A model generated the notes under the pieces. That model did not search any database. It was not told where the DNA came from and saw only the letters and a list, made by a program, of their open reading frames with translations. Positions 12,201 through 23,137 of a DNA stretch of 64,000 bases are shown in pieces. Position numbers and translations under genes: made by a program. Location: assembly GCF_958979055.1 (NCBI RefSeq), contig NC_084889.1:3162001-3226000 (forward strand), written 5' to 3'. Origin of the DNA: Alnus glutinosa. Taxonomy: Eukaryota > Streptophyta > Magnoliopsida > Fagales > Betulaceae. How positions within the stretch are numbered: the first letter of the stretch is position 1; each line of letters opens with the position of its first letter.

Positions 12201-13758
12201 TTAGAGTATTATGTTCCTTTCTGCGTCGGATTTTCGGCAATTTGCTGCTCATTAATAGCAATTTCAACAGCAAATGTGAGAGAATTTTTATAAAGTTTAC
12301 TTACTAGCTCTCAACAAGTAGGCGGACTATTTGAAACCTTTGGACAAATAGAGCCGTAAAATCTCTCTCACCTTTGCAATTCGCAGCAAAATTGTTGTCC
12401 TTCCTTTCTATGTTTATATATATATTTTAAAGAAAGCTTTTTAAAAGTTACATAAAAATCATTTTTTCAAGCTTTTTGCTTGTTCAATGTGATTAGTGGA
12501 AATATTTCGCCACGGGTTTGTGGTCTCGCCTGTATATATATGGTTAATTAGTCGTTGCCGCTTGCATGGCCGAGTGTGAAATTAAACGCCCGGCTTGTTT
12601 AATTGGAATTGATTTCCAGAAGCATATATATGACTGAATTTTCTTCAGAATTTACAGTTTGTTCAGTGATCTTCGGGCTACCATATATACCTTCCCTGCA
12701 ATTGAAAATTTGTTCATTGCAAGTATAAGTGTCATGTATCTTGATTGAATCAGTTTAGGGTTTAGTCCGGGTCCGTTTGGTTTAATAGTTTCAAAAATAG
12801 AAATTTCAAAACGTAATTAATAAAAATTAATGCAGATAAATATTTGATAAAATTGTGTATTTTGTTTAAAAATACAATTAAACCTTTAAAATCATGGGTT
12901 TTTAAAAATGTACATCTTACTTAGCACAAAAACATGAGTTTTAATTTTCTCATTTTCAAACAGTTCTCTATTTTTTTAATTTTATTTTTCAAACAAGACA
13001 ATTTCTGCAATTTCATAATTAATATAATGATGTGTGTTTGGCCAGTGAGATAGCTAGCGGGGCCAAAGGCACAGTCTCTGAAATTAAACATGGGGTCTTT
13101 GAAAGGAACAACAGCATGTGATTGAGTAGAGCTAGCTCTCATCTCTCATCTATATATGTAGAACTGTATGGATTATTCCGCGCAGAAATTGAGGTAAGTG
13201 AAAGCTTAAATATTGTATGTGAGCACTAATCTAACACTTTTTTAAGTAGCCGTAAAGACGATTAATGATTGATAATGCATTTTCTTTGCACAGTCAAACT
13301 GGATTGTGATCGAGTACATGCAAAACAAGGAGAGAATCACCGGAGTGGTGCCGGCACGAGGGACAGCAGAGAAACCTCATTAAGCGAGTAGAATATTTTG
13401 AGAGGAAATGTATGAGCATTCACGATGGTTTCTTCAAATTTTAATTTCTCTAAATTTAATTCTAAAAAACTACTAATTTAGCAACTTTTCAAATCTACTA
13501 AACATCAAACTCTCTAAATATTTTTCTACTTTAACTAAATATTATTTTTTTTATTAGTGAAACTAACTAACATAATTTAATTTTTTAACCCAACTACAAC
13601 TTTAATTCAAACCCTAGCTGTGCATAGGGAAGAAATAATATTAATTAATATTAAGAAAAGTTAACTTTTATTTTTTAAGCTCTTTACATTTAAAGAGGAA
13701 TTATGACCGGTATTAAATATAACATTGGCTAAAGAGCATGTTATATGATTTTTTTTAG
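12201..13758. other. 3' region of the MIZU-KUSSEI1-like gene and intergenic DNA
   Basis: The first few hundred bases probably hold the 3' UTR. A stretch near 12775-13045 with CCGTTTGG and T/A tracts shares phrases (around CATCTTACTT) with elements near 24550-24830 and 53371-53668, so it may be a decayed relative. At 13190-13380 a GTAAGT-like donor and a TTTGCACAG acceptor bracket a possible intron, but only a 22-codon frame follows; a non-coding transcript is possible and unproven. Confidence 0.35.
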
Positions 13759-14782
13759 GGATAAATACCCCATTGGTACCTGAGTTTTACGTGTTTTTAA
13801 ATTTAGTACCTCAGTTTTGTTTTGTATCATAGGTGATACCTGAATTAAGGGTAAAAACCCATTTGGTACCTCTGTTAGATTTTCTGTCCAAATTTTAACG
13901 CAACGCCTCGCCACGTGTCAACCGCTGAGGTTGACACGTGGCACTACATAAAAAAAATTAAAAATTAAAAATTAAAAATTAAAAATTAAAAATTAAAATC
14001 TTTAGAAAATGATTAAAAATAATAAAATTTTAAAAAAGAAAATTAAAAAAAGAAAAAAGAAGAGGGGTGGCTGAGCCACCCCCCTTGGCCACCATGGGGG
14101 TGGCCGGCCACCCCATTTTGGCCAAGGAGGTGGCCCAGCCACCCCCTTGGCCGGTCTGACCGGTCTGGGGTGGCCGAACCACCCCATAGGGGGTGGTTCG
14201 GCCACCCCACAGTTGAAAAAAAAAAAAATAATAAAAAAAAATTGAAGGGTTTTGGCCCTAGGGGGTGGCCGAACCACCCCCTAGGGCCAAAACCCATCAA
14301 AAAAAAATTGAGGGTTTGCCCTTGGGGGTGGCCGAACCACCCCCGTGGCCCTAGGGGGTGGTTCGGCCACCCCCTAGGGCCAAAACCCTTCAAAATTTTT
14401 TTTTTTTTTTTTTTTTTTCAACTGTGGGGTGGCCGAACCACCCCATAGGGGATGGTTCGGCCACCCCAGACCGGCCAGACCGGCCAAGGGGGTGGCTCAG
14501 CCACCCCTCTTCTTTTTTCTTTTTTAATTTTTTTTTTTTAATTTTTTTTTTAATCATTTTCTAAATATTTTAATTTTTAATTTTTAATTTTTTTTTATGT
14601 AGTGCCACGTGTCAACCTCAGCGGTTGACACGTGGCGAGGCGTTAAAATTTGGACGGAAAATCTAACAGAGGTACCAAATGGGTTTTTACCCTTAATTCA
14701 GGTACCACCTGTGATACAAAACAAAACTGAGGTACTAAATTTAAAAACACGTAAAACTCAGGTGCCAATGGGGTATTTATCC
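13759..14782. mobile_element. 1,024-bp near-palindromic fold-back element with GC-rich inverted modules
   Basis: The ends GGATAAATACCCCATTGG (from 13760) and their complement (to 14782) begin arms of about 230 bp that match closely, including CACGTGTCAACC and its partner. The interior continues the palindrome with many copies of GGTGGCCGAACCACCCC-like modules facing both ways, flanking poly(A)/poly(T) tracts. No transposase is encoded. The open frames on both strands (GWPNHPLGPRGWFGHP-like) are products of the repeat modules. T-rich flanks hide any TSD. Long-TIR elements like this are usually ascribed to Mutator-like or Foldback types; the assignment is inference. Confidence 0.85.
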
Positions 14783-15505
14783 TTTTTTTTTTTTTTGTTG
14801 TCAAATTAGAGTAAAAATCAAATGTAGAGAGCCCATTAAGAATACTTTAATGCAATGGTACTGGTACTAAAAGCATTTAAAGTCGACAGTTTGGATTTGT
14901 AAGGTAAGATTTTATTCATTGATTAAGAGTTGAACATAATTTTCAGTAAGGTCACATCTAATTTTTTAAGAGTAGATGTAAAGGTGCGACTGATGTTACT
15001 GAGATGACTATTATCGCTTTAGGAAAGGCCTTCAATAAAGTTCTTACTAGTTCCTTTTTGATGCATTATTATGTGCCAATTTCTAGTTATAAAGTTGAGA
15101 ATTGAGATATAACACCTCAATATATTCTTGTGAGTGAATTTAATCATTTAATATTTTTAACTTTTCTTTTCACATGTGGGTTCATTTCCTCTCTCTCAAT
15201 AATTGAGATACAAATTTGCTTAAATCACCAATTATTTCAAAAATTTAAGTTAATAAAAAAAGTATGAATTTAATCGTTTAATTTCTATTTGAAGTTAATA
15301 CTTTTCTTAATTTTATGTAACCTTTTGAAACTCATGAGTTTGAGGCTTCGAAATAATAATTCACAGGGGAACAAGAGTTGTGATTGCTGAGAACCTTATA
15401 CTTCTGCTTAAATCACCGATTATCTCAAAAATAAAAATTAATATAAAAAGAGTAATCCAAAAAACAAATTGTTGAAATTCAGATCCGCAGTCTCCTTGCC
15501 ATGTA
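14783..15505. other. AT-rich intergenic stretch
   Basis: No coding frame, RNA gene or clear repeat boundary is seen. A near-duplicate phrase about a short run of AAATCACCGATTAT or similar (near 15222 and 15411) hints at old repeat material. Confidence 0.35.
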
Positions 15506-15517
15506 TTGAAACAGGCC

Positions 15518-16505
15518 CTTTTTTTTTTTTTTTTTTTTAAACCAAGAAAAAATTCCTATAGAAATCTTCAAAAACTACAAATCAGGATCCCACAACAAGA
15601 GATCTAGGGACAAAACTCTTTTCCCTAAGCACCAAATTAGAAATACATACAGGTATCTCTTCAAACCAACAACAATCTAGATTATACAAAGCTGCTACCT
15701 TGGCTAGAACGTGTGCCACGCCATTCAACTCTCTGGGTACATGAACAAAATCTGTAAATTAAAAACTTTTTAGCTCCAATGATACACTCTCTGTTATATG
15801 CCCAGCCTTGGAGAAATGTGGAGGAGGAGAATTAATATCAGAAATAACTTGGGCAGCATCTCCTTCAAGATGACTTCACTAAGGCCCAGCTCTTTACAAA
15901 ACAAAACTGCCATTAAAGCAGCAAAGGACTCTGCAATTCTGGAGTCAGTTTCAATATTCTGCATGATACTACTTCCACCCACAAAATCCCCCAAACTATT
16001 TCTAGCCACAATGCCCACCCCTATGCATTTTTTCTTAAAATTTATAGAGGCATCCCAATTAACTTTTACTCGTCCATGGGGGGAGGACTCCATCTATCCA
16101 TCCTGGAGGAGGAAACACTTTCTGACTGCAGAACATTAGATTCCTCCAAGCTGTTCCATTTTCTAAAATCCTCCAACGATAGGATAGCTTCTTCTAACAC
16201 CTCTTTTGGATGTCTTAACACCCCTTCAAAAACCAAAGAGTTTCTACGAAGCCAAACTTTCCTCGCCACAACTGCCAAAAGCTCCACTTGATCCTTGCTG
16301 AACCTTTGCAAACTATATTCCAGTAAATGCACAAAGCTCGACAGATGGGTATTACATTTTTGGAAACAAGAGAACTTTTCACCCCACACGTCTTGGGCAG
16401 CAAGACATGACCACACAGCGTGTATGGTTGTTTATTCTTCTGAGCCACAGCAGGGACAGGAACAATCATCCACCACCTTGCGCTGAAGCTGAAACTGATT
16501 AACCC
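15518..16505 (-). mobile_element. 5'-truncated LINE (ORF2 C-terminus with RNase H), TSD-bounded
   Basis: On the minus strand it encodes the last part of a plant L1-type ORF2: a zinc-knuckle-like CSCPCCGSEE, then WSCLAAQDVWGEKF, RKVWLRRNSLVFEGV and the RNase H start VKVNWDASINFKKK followed by IGVGIVARNSLGDFVG and a C-terminal ELNGVAHVLAKVAALYN. Frames are broken by a TAA after CGSEE and a frameshift near 16080. The poly(A) tail appears as a T run at 15519-15538. The 12-mer TTGAAACAGGCC flanks it exactly at 15506-15517 and 16506-16517. It is a dead, 5'-truncated copy of about 988 bp. Confidence 0.9.
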
Positions 16506-17004
16506 TTGAAACAGGCCTAATTATTTGGTCGATCCAGCATTCCAGAATTATTCATTATCAGATTGGGCCTATATTTGAGTACAGAGACACAGAGAGAGAG
16601 AGTAGCATCGATCCTGACAAGAATGTCCTGCTGAGCCATATCATATGACTTTCAGACTATATATATTCCCATTGTTCTTTTCTCGCCATTGTATGTTCAA
16701 ACGCATTGTAAAAAGGTCTACAGGAATCGGAGCAAGGCCATTCTTATCCTGCATGAGGCTAAGAATGTTCAGCCAAATGGGCCTCATCAGGATCTCTCAC
16801 CATTCTAGTCAAGATAACAGCAATCTGAACAGAATATTGTAGCCAATTAATCCCGATTCTTAATTGGTAGATATACGAGGTACATAACGGTAAAGAAATC
16901 TTCTCATTTTTATCTTTTGAGCAAGTGTTAAAATGTAAATTAGCATGTGCCTGTAGGCTTTTAACTCAATTTCTCGTTGAAATACCACGTGTACTCTTCA
17001 GTAC

Positions 17005-17407
17005 ATGCACACTTGGTCACCTCTTGGTCAGATAAAAATAAACTGGTATTCGGTCCTGGACCAAAAGAACAAGCTTATGGTTGTAGGAATTATAGCCCGA
17101 GACCACAATGGCCATGTGCGGGCTTCCATGTGCACCATCGCACCTTATGTATTAGACTCAACAGTAGCAAAGGCTCTCGCAGCGTGGCAAGGAGTGGAAT
17201 TTTGTCACGATTTTGGGATCCAATTTATCGTGCTGGAAGGTGACGCAAAGGAAATAGTTCTTGTCCTGAAAATTGGAGGTGACTATTTAGGAAGGTATGC
17301 AAGTATATCTGCAAATGCCTGTCACCTCCTAACATCATTACAGTCATGGGCAGTCACTAATTTGTAAAGAGAGATGGGAACGGTGCTGCACATAAACTTC
17401 GAGAATG
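17005..17407 (+). pseudogene. LINE RNase H domain fragment
   Basis: The plus strand reads QIKINWYSVLDQKNKLMVV, GIIARDHNGHVRASM, AAWQGVEFCHDFG and IVLEGDAKEIV, then after a one-base shift VKRDGNGAAHKLRE. This is the RNase H region of a plant LINE ORF2. The usual NWD is NWY, so the first catalytic Asp is lost. No poly(A) tail or TSD was found, so it is an older remnant than its neighbour at 15518-16505. Confidence 0.8.
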
Positions 17408-17449
17408 ACTGTTTTTCAGCGCCTACACCATTTAGTTGGGTGACCACCC

Positions 17450-17550
17450 AATAAAAAAATTTAGTTTCCAAATGATGTGTCATAATTGCATAAGATGGTG
17501 ACATATTTTTCAAAATAATTAATCACATGAGATTAATTGTGACACTTTTT
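17450..17550. repeat. degenerate relative of the 20925-21095 MITE
   Basis: Shares TTCCAAATGATGTGTCAT, a GATG(G/A)TGACA(C/T)AT block and AATCACATGAGATT in the same order with the MITE at 20925-21095. Ends are not clear. Confidence 0.5.
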
Positions 17551-18005
17551 TTTTAATTTTGTCGTATTTCTCTGACTTATGTGCAGAAAAATAGATTTAA
17601 AAAGAGTATCGGACATGCTAGCCTAGCCCAAATTAATCTGTGGCAACTACCCAAGTACTGTTTTTGGACCAATGGAATTGCCACTCTGAACCTGCCCCAG
17701 AAACATATATTTTCTCCAATTTCGTTTTGGAAGGTTACATTTATTCCCGATCACCTTACTGCAAAGATTTTCGCTTTTTCTTTCCTTTTTATTTATTTTT
17801 TGGTTGAAAGCGAGAGCTTGAGACAGCTCGATCTTGAAACTTGACAAGATTTTAGTTGTTTATAGTAGCATAATGCATGGTACCATGGCTTAATTGGATC
17901 AGTATCTTTAGTCTTCAAAATATGAGCACTTGGCGACATACATTCCAAGCAATACAACCAAAGCAAGAATATCACACCGACAACTTTTTTAAGATTCTTA
18001 CAGTT

Positions 18006-18008
<3 letters not shown>

Positions 18009-18051
<43 letters not shown>
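18009..18051. repeat. (AT)n microsatellite
   Basis: About 21 AT units without interruption. Confidence 0.9.
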
Positions 18052-18056
<5 letters not shown>

Positions 18057-18378
18057 TATCATCAAAAATGGTAGAGGTGTCAAATCTTTTATCAATTGAT
18101 AGGTACCAAGATGATGTAGAGCTTATTTATTAGAAACTATATTATTTCTTTTTATTAATTGTTTCGATCTCTTCCAATAAATAAGTTTCACATTATCTTG
18201 ATACTCTTGATAAAAGATTTGGTACTCTTCGGCTCTTAGCATTTCTCAATTATCACGGTCCGGTCAGCAGTTGTCACTCTAAACAAAGAGTCGAAAAAAT
18301 TATTATAATTCAGTATATTAAATTAATGTTTGTTCTTAGAGCATGTGATTTTTCCATACTAATATATGTAAGTAAATG

Positions 18379-18446
<68 letters not shown>
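18379..18446. repeat. (AC)n(AT)n compound microsatellite
   Basis: About 13 AC units run directly into about 20 AT units. Confidence 0.9.
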
Positions 18447-18449
<3 letters not shown>

Positions 18450-18451
18450 AC

Positions 18452-19927
18452 ATGTTCTATTATTCTTATTAAAAATAAATGTAAAATTTACATACTCTAA
18501 AATTAAATATTATATCAATTTAATAGAATAAATCAAAGAAACATAAAGTCAATTTAATACCAAGGTGAACGAAAACTTTGTACTTTCTTATCAGTGTTCT
18601 GGAACAAACAAGCAGCAAGCGAAAACAGGCAGAAGAAAACAAACAATGAATCAACAACCATGAACCAGTAGTTTGAGTCGTCTGACCGGGACGAGAAGGA
18701 CAAATTACCCGTTCCCACGCGGTATTGGGCAGTGCTTCAGTGAATCCAGTACTCAGTAGGACCAAACCAACCGGCAAACGGGTTGGAAGGGAGCAGCATG
18801 GGCCCCACTGATCACTGCTGATCCAACGGCTCAGCCTTTTTTAACAAAGATATTTGTTTCATACTAATCATTTAAAATTTTAGAGTATATTACACATGAG
18901 TTATTAACATGACAGAGTTTTATCATTCAATTCAATTTATTAAAATAATCTTTCTTTAAAGCATGTAAAAATAAATAAATTTTAATAAAAATTATTGTAG
19001 TATTTGATTTTCACATGTTCTACGACAAATGTTAATGTAAAGAAAAATTCTGGCCTTATCAGTTATCACAATGACCATATTTTAGAAAACAATAAATATT
19101 GATGCAATAAAATATTAGTTTATTTAATTTAAAAATAATTATTAAAATGAAAATATGCGTAATACGTACAAATTTTGTAAGAAGGTCCTACCATATATAT
19201 AACCACTTGTTGAGAATAATTGGCGTCCAAGTCTCTGAGGGCGGCCTGTCCTTCTACTGATCTTTGAAAACTTTGAAACAAGTCGGTGAGTTAGGGTTTG
19301 GTGCCAGCTGTAGTATCAACTGCTCAACTGCTTCTCGCTAAAGCTGCATCTCAGGGCAACCATAAGACTCCAAAATTCCATAAATAATGCCACGTGGGCC
19401 GCTAAGATGCAATGATGGATTCCACTCCCTGTTCACATTGTGGTAAAGCCCGTACTGTACAAGCTCCGAGACATGATGAAGCTCACATCGCTAGAATGTC
19501 ACAACAGGTTAGGCAAACAAACAACCCAGTTTAAGATAAATATTCACATGGTATGGAGCTATTTATGGGAATAAAAGAAAAAGAAGAAAGATTGCATTGC
19601 TATATTTATTTTATTATAAAAGAAAAGGTACACATAATTCCCTTAAATTACTATCCCATTGTCAATGTCTTTTTCAAACTACTAATTGTGTTAAGAAAAA
19701 TGTTAAAAATACTAGTAGTGCCCCCATTGTATCAATTTCACATAAAAAAATGTCATTGTCCTTCCCTAATGACAAAAATGTCATTTATAAATTTTTTAAT
19801 TTTTTTTTTTAAAAAATATAAAATAACAAAAAGTTATAAAAAAATAATAAATTAAAAATATAAACGGGTTTTTCTCCTTTTATTTATTTTTTTATTTTTT
19901 ATTTTTTTATTTTTTAGTTATTTTTTC

Positions 19928-19930
<3 letters not shown>
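18452..19930. other. intergenic stretch, no gene confirmed
   Basis: AT-rich except for a less AT-rich island at about 19200-19540. In this island a 40-codon frame (19412-19534, starting MMDSTPCSHCGKART) contains a CxxC pair. It is too short and unrecognised, so it is not called as a gene. The frame at 18520-18777 on the minus strand also has no family features. Confidence 0.35.

Positions 19931-20006
<76 letters not shown>
19931..20006. repeat. (TA)n microsatellite, 76 bp
   Basis: About 38 uninterrupted TA units in a T-rich setting. Confidence 0.9.
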
Positions 20007-20011
<5 letters not shown>

Positions 20012-20620
20012 TTGTACTTTTTGTTGGTCTTAAAAAGATGTTGACATGTTTTGATAATTTGATTAAGTGGTAATTTGAGAGAATATATGTATTTTTTCCT
20101 ATTATAAACAATAATGTAAATTTATGATTAGTATTTTTAGCATATTATATTTATAATGTAAACAATCTCAAAAGGATAAAGATTTTTTATAAACAAATGA
20201 ATGTCAAATTTACTTGTTCAAAACACGAATGTCAATTTAATAAAATAAATTAGTAAAAAACTGCCCGACTGAATTATTTTACTAATACTAATCTTATTGT
20301 TCTAGTGCTCTCACCTTTACGTTGATGGTAAAGTGTCAAGTTCTCGGTACGCTTAAAAAAAAAACAAAAAAAAATGATTGTAATACTATAAATTCCGTAT
20401 AAACTTGATGAAATGATTAAGCTACTATATATACCCATTTGAAGAGTGAAAAAGTTAAACCATTTCACAAATTATGAATTGACACATTAAGTTTATAAGA
20501 AATTTATAATAAAAGTTATATTATCGTTAACAACACATAAAAAAAAAAGAGTATAAAAAGATAAAATAAAATCTTTTTTATTTTATTTGAAATAGAGAAG
20601 AACTGATTAAGTAAAAAAAA

Positions 20621-20713
20621 GTTCAACAAAATTGTCTCGACCTTAAAGTCGGACTAATTAAACTTGGACAAAATTGGACGTCCTCTTTTAAGGTTGAGAC
20701 AATTTTGTCCAAC
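20621..20713. repeat. 93-bp perfect-length hairpin (inverted repeat)
   Basis: The left arm 20621-20647 and right arm 20687-20713 are complementary at 24 of 27 positions, with a 39-bp loop. It may be a short MITE remnant; no TSD is clear. Confidence 0.65.
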
Positions 20714-20924
20714 TTTTTGGCCTAACCAACTCGTCTTCATATCAATCCTATTTCCAGATGGAATATTAACCTATTTCATTTGGAATTATGAGACGAATAT
20801 TATTGGTCTCATAATTTATTTTATTTTAAAAAAAATAAAAATTGTCACCTCCCTGACCAAAAATTTTAATCTGGCCAGTGGCCACTGCCATCAAGTTCAA
20901 ACTTCAAACGACGAAAATAACGAG

Positions 20925-21095
20925 GGGAAATGCTTTAGTTCCCAACTTTTTATCCCAAAAAGTGGTTCCCAAATGATGTGTCATCATCCCATGAGATGAT
21001 GACACATATCCCAAAATGATAAATCACATGAGATTGTGACACATCATTTAGAAACCAAATTTTAGAAAAAAAATATGGGATGTGTAGCACTCCTC
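20925..21095. mobile_element. 171-bp Mutator-type MITE with 9-bp TSD
   Basis: The ends GGGAAATGC and GCACTCCTC are imperfect inverted repeats (GAGGAGTGC on the complement). The 9-mer AATAACGAG flanks the element at 20916-20924 and 21096-21104, and a 9-bp TSD is typical of Mutator-like elements. The interior is palindromic (GATGTGTCAT with its partner ATGACACATC-like). A relic relative is at about 17450-17550. Confidence 0.8.
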
Positions 21096-21104
21096 AATAA
21101 CGAG

Positions 21105-22271
21105 TGTCCAATAATTGTGGAATGTGTGTGTGACGCTCCAGGAGGACGAGTGTGGTGAGTAGCTTTCTTAGATTGCACAAAAAAGTCAAAGGGATTCAAA
21201 CTCGAATCACGTGAGATTCTTACAGGCTGTTAGTGGGGCCTTCCTACGTGGAAGACGTTGAAGTCATCTTCAAACTAGTTATTTTAAGGGCTTACTTTTA
21301 ACAGAGCTACTTTCCGTTGGTTGATTGTGGCCGTCGATTTGGGTGACCCTGGCTATGGATTTGGGACTTACAGCTGTGGGAGTTCGGCAAAGTAGTCAAA
21401 AAGGTTGCGGTCCCACATGCCGTTTTATAACGTTTATTTATGTGTTAAACAGCTCTTCCTCTCCTGTCATGTTTTAAACGCTCCCGATAAGTACTCCCCA
21501 AATCAGAGTACGATTAACATTTTTATTCACTAATTTTATCTAACTGATTTCGTTATAATCTCATTTTTGCCCCCCCTCCCCCATCACTTCACCATTTTTT
21601 TTTTGTTTGACATTTTTGCAAATTTTTTTCAGAAGTAAATAAAAAATATGCAAAGATAATAAAATTAAATATATCTTTTTACCTATATTATTATTTTCAA
21701 ATTTAATGATTTAGATCGGAACAAGATTTTCTCAATTTAAAAAAAAATAAAAATGAGCCATTTTATTATTTAAATTATATTTACAATATTTAATGTATAT
21801 AGGTTGTTTACATTGTTACATTATTTAAAATTTATTGATATTTTATATCATGTATATCTATTAACAGTGATTGCACACACCAGTGACACCACTTAACTTT
21901 GTTTAGCTAAATTGGACTTTATCATTTTGGTGTCTGTCACTAATGTGAAAGTATTGATGAAACTAAATAGGAAGAGAAGGAAAATATTCGTTAAGAGAAG
22001 AAGAAGAAAAAAAAAAAAAAAAAAAACAGAGAAAGAAATGATTACCAGATCTTAATGAATCTCGCGGCGGGCTAAAATCGTCAAATCCAGCATTCCAGAC
22101 AAAGCAGAAGCAGAACTGCGACAAGATTTGCTCGCCGAAAGAAAAACTAAAATAAAAAAACGAGGTGCGTAGATAATCAGAACCCCCTAACCACTTTAAA
22201 ACAATAGCCAATTTCCTAGAAGTATCCACTTGTGCTCTAGAGAGTCCCATTGGCGCCCAAGAAGTTCATGC

Positions 22272-22307
<36 letters not shown>

Positions 22308-22441
22308 ATGTGCGTGTCAGCGTGTGTGTATAAAACTGAATCACTTCCTTTCCTATTTCTGTACATGCGCCTTGCTTCTGAGAAGCTCGCTTGAAATCGA
22401 AATCCCACATTCAATTGCTCTCTCTTTCTGTGCTTTCTTAG
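21105..22441. other. upstream region of the R2R3-MYB gene
   Basis: No exon is recognised. The region includes AT-rich stretches, a poly(A) tract near 22008-22026, a 30-bp CT repeat (22274-22303) and a TATA-like GTATAAAAC at about 22327-22335, roughly 110 bp before the ATG. These probably make up the promoter and 5' UTR. Confidence 0.5.
22274..22303. repeat. (CT)n microsatellite upstream of the MYB gene
   Basis: About 15 CT units, roughly 140 bp upstream of the start codon and just upstream of the TATA-like motif. Such CT tracts are common near plant transcription starts and can vary in length. Confidence 0.8.
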
Positions 22442-23137
22442 ATGGAAGGCATGCACAGGTGCTCTTCTACTGCTACTACTACGACTACGTCTGAGTCTTC
22501 CTCTTCAGACTCTTCTTTGTCCAGTAAGACACCAAGGGATTGTAATAAACCAGAGAGAATCAAAGGTCCATGGAGCGCCGAAGAAGACCAGATTTTGAAG
22601 CGTCTTGTCGAACGATATGGCCCCAGAAACTGGTCCCTGATAAGCCGTTACATAAAGGGTCGGTCGGGCAAGTCGTGCAGGCTCAGGTGGTGTAATCAGC
22701 TGAGCCCCAGCGTGGAGCGCCGGCCCTTCTCGCCGGCCGAGGATGAGACCATCTTGGCTGCCCATGCGCGGTTCGGGAACAGGTGGGCCACCATAGCCCG
22801 GTTGCTCCCGGGCCGGACCGACAATGCGGTGAAGAATCACTGGAACTCCACGCTGAAGAGGAGGATCGGAGAACAGCCAGTGGACGGTGGTGGTGGTGGT
22901 GGCGGCGATGGGGGCGCCTCGGGATCTGTGCAGTGCATGGGACTTGAGGAGGATGACCCATTGACTGCGTTGACCCTTGCGCCGCCGGGTATCGGTGGTG
23001 GTGGTGAAGGTGCGGTGGCGGAGCCGAGGCCGGAGCATTTGCCTTCGGGGTTTTGGGATTTCATGAAGGACGTCATTGCGAGGGAGGTGAGAGATTATGT
23101 GACCTCCACCTCGTACGAAAATTCGGGTTTTCATTAA
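22442..23137 (+). CDS. R2R3-MYB transcription factor, subgroup 22-like (MYB44/70/73/77 type)
   Basis: An intronless frame of 231 residues. The R2 repeat starts at about residue 41 with [20 protein letters not shown] and ends [15 protein letters not shown]. The R3 repeat (from about residue 92) has [20 protein letters not shown] and [16 protein letters not shown]2 keeps its tryptophans; in R3 the first is Phe, as is normal for R2R3 factors. A GGGGGGG-type glycine run (about residues 148-154) follows, then [10 protein letters not shown], resembling the TLSPPG motif, and a conserved tail [23 protein letters not shown]-binding repeats, lack of introns and this tail place it near subgroup 22, whose members act in stress, abscisic acid and auxin responses in the nucleus. 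The precise orthologue cannot be fixed without a tree. The start codon follows a CT-rich leader and gives a Ser/Thr-rich N-terminus. Confidence 0.93.
   Translation: MEGMHRCSSTATTTTTSESSSSDSSLSSKTPRDCNKPERIKGPWSAEEDQILKRLVERYGPRNWSLISRYIKGRSGKSCRLRWCNQLSPSVERRPFSPAEDETILAAHARFGNRWATIARLLPGRTDNAVKNHWNSTLKRRIGEQPVDGGGGGGGDGGASGSVQCMGLEEDDPLTALTLAPPGIGGGGEGAVAEPRPEHLPSGFWDFMKDVIAREVRDYVTSTSYENSGFH

Noticed and set aside
13300..13384. Possible spliced small gene or non-coding RNA downstream of the MIZU-KUSSEI1-like gene
   Set aside because: Donor- and acceptor-like motifs exist, but the resulting frame is about 22 codons and no RNA family is recognised.
14002..14564. Repeated GWPNHPLGPRGWFGHP-like open frames on both strands
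   Set aside because: They are by-products of the inverted GC-rich modules in a palindromic element; stop-free because the module lacks stop codons, not because of coding constraint.
19412..19534. 40-codon frame with a CxxC pair (MMDSTPCSHCGKART)
   Set aside because: Too short and unrecognised, with no exon or promoter context; possibly a transposon or gene scrap.
22505..23134. 209-codon minus-strand frame opposite the MYB gene
   Set aside because: Shadow of the GC-rich MYB coding sequence; no recognisable domain.
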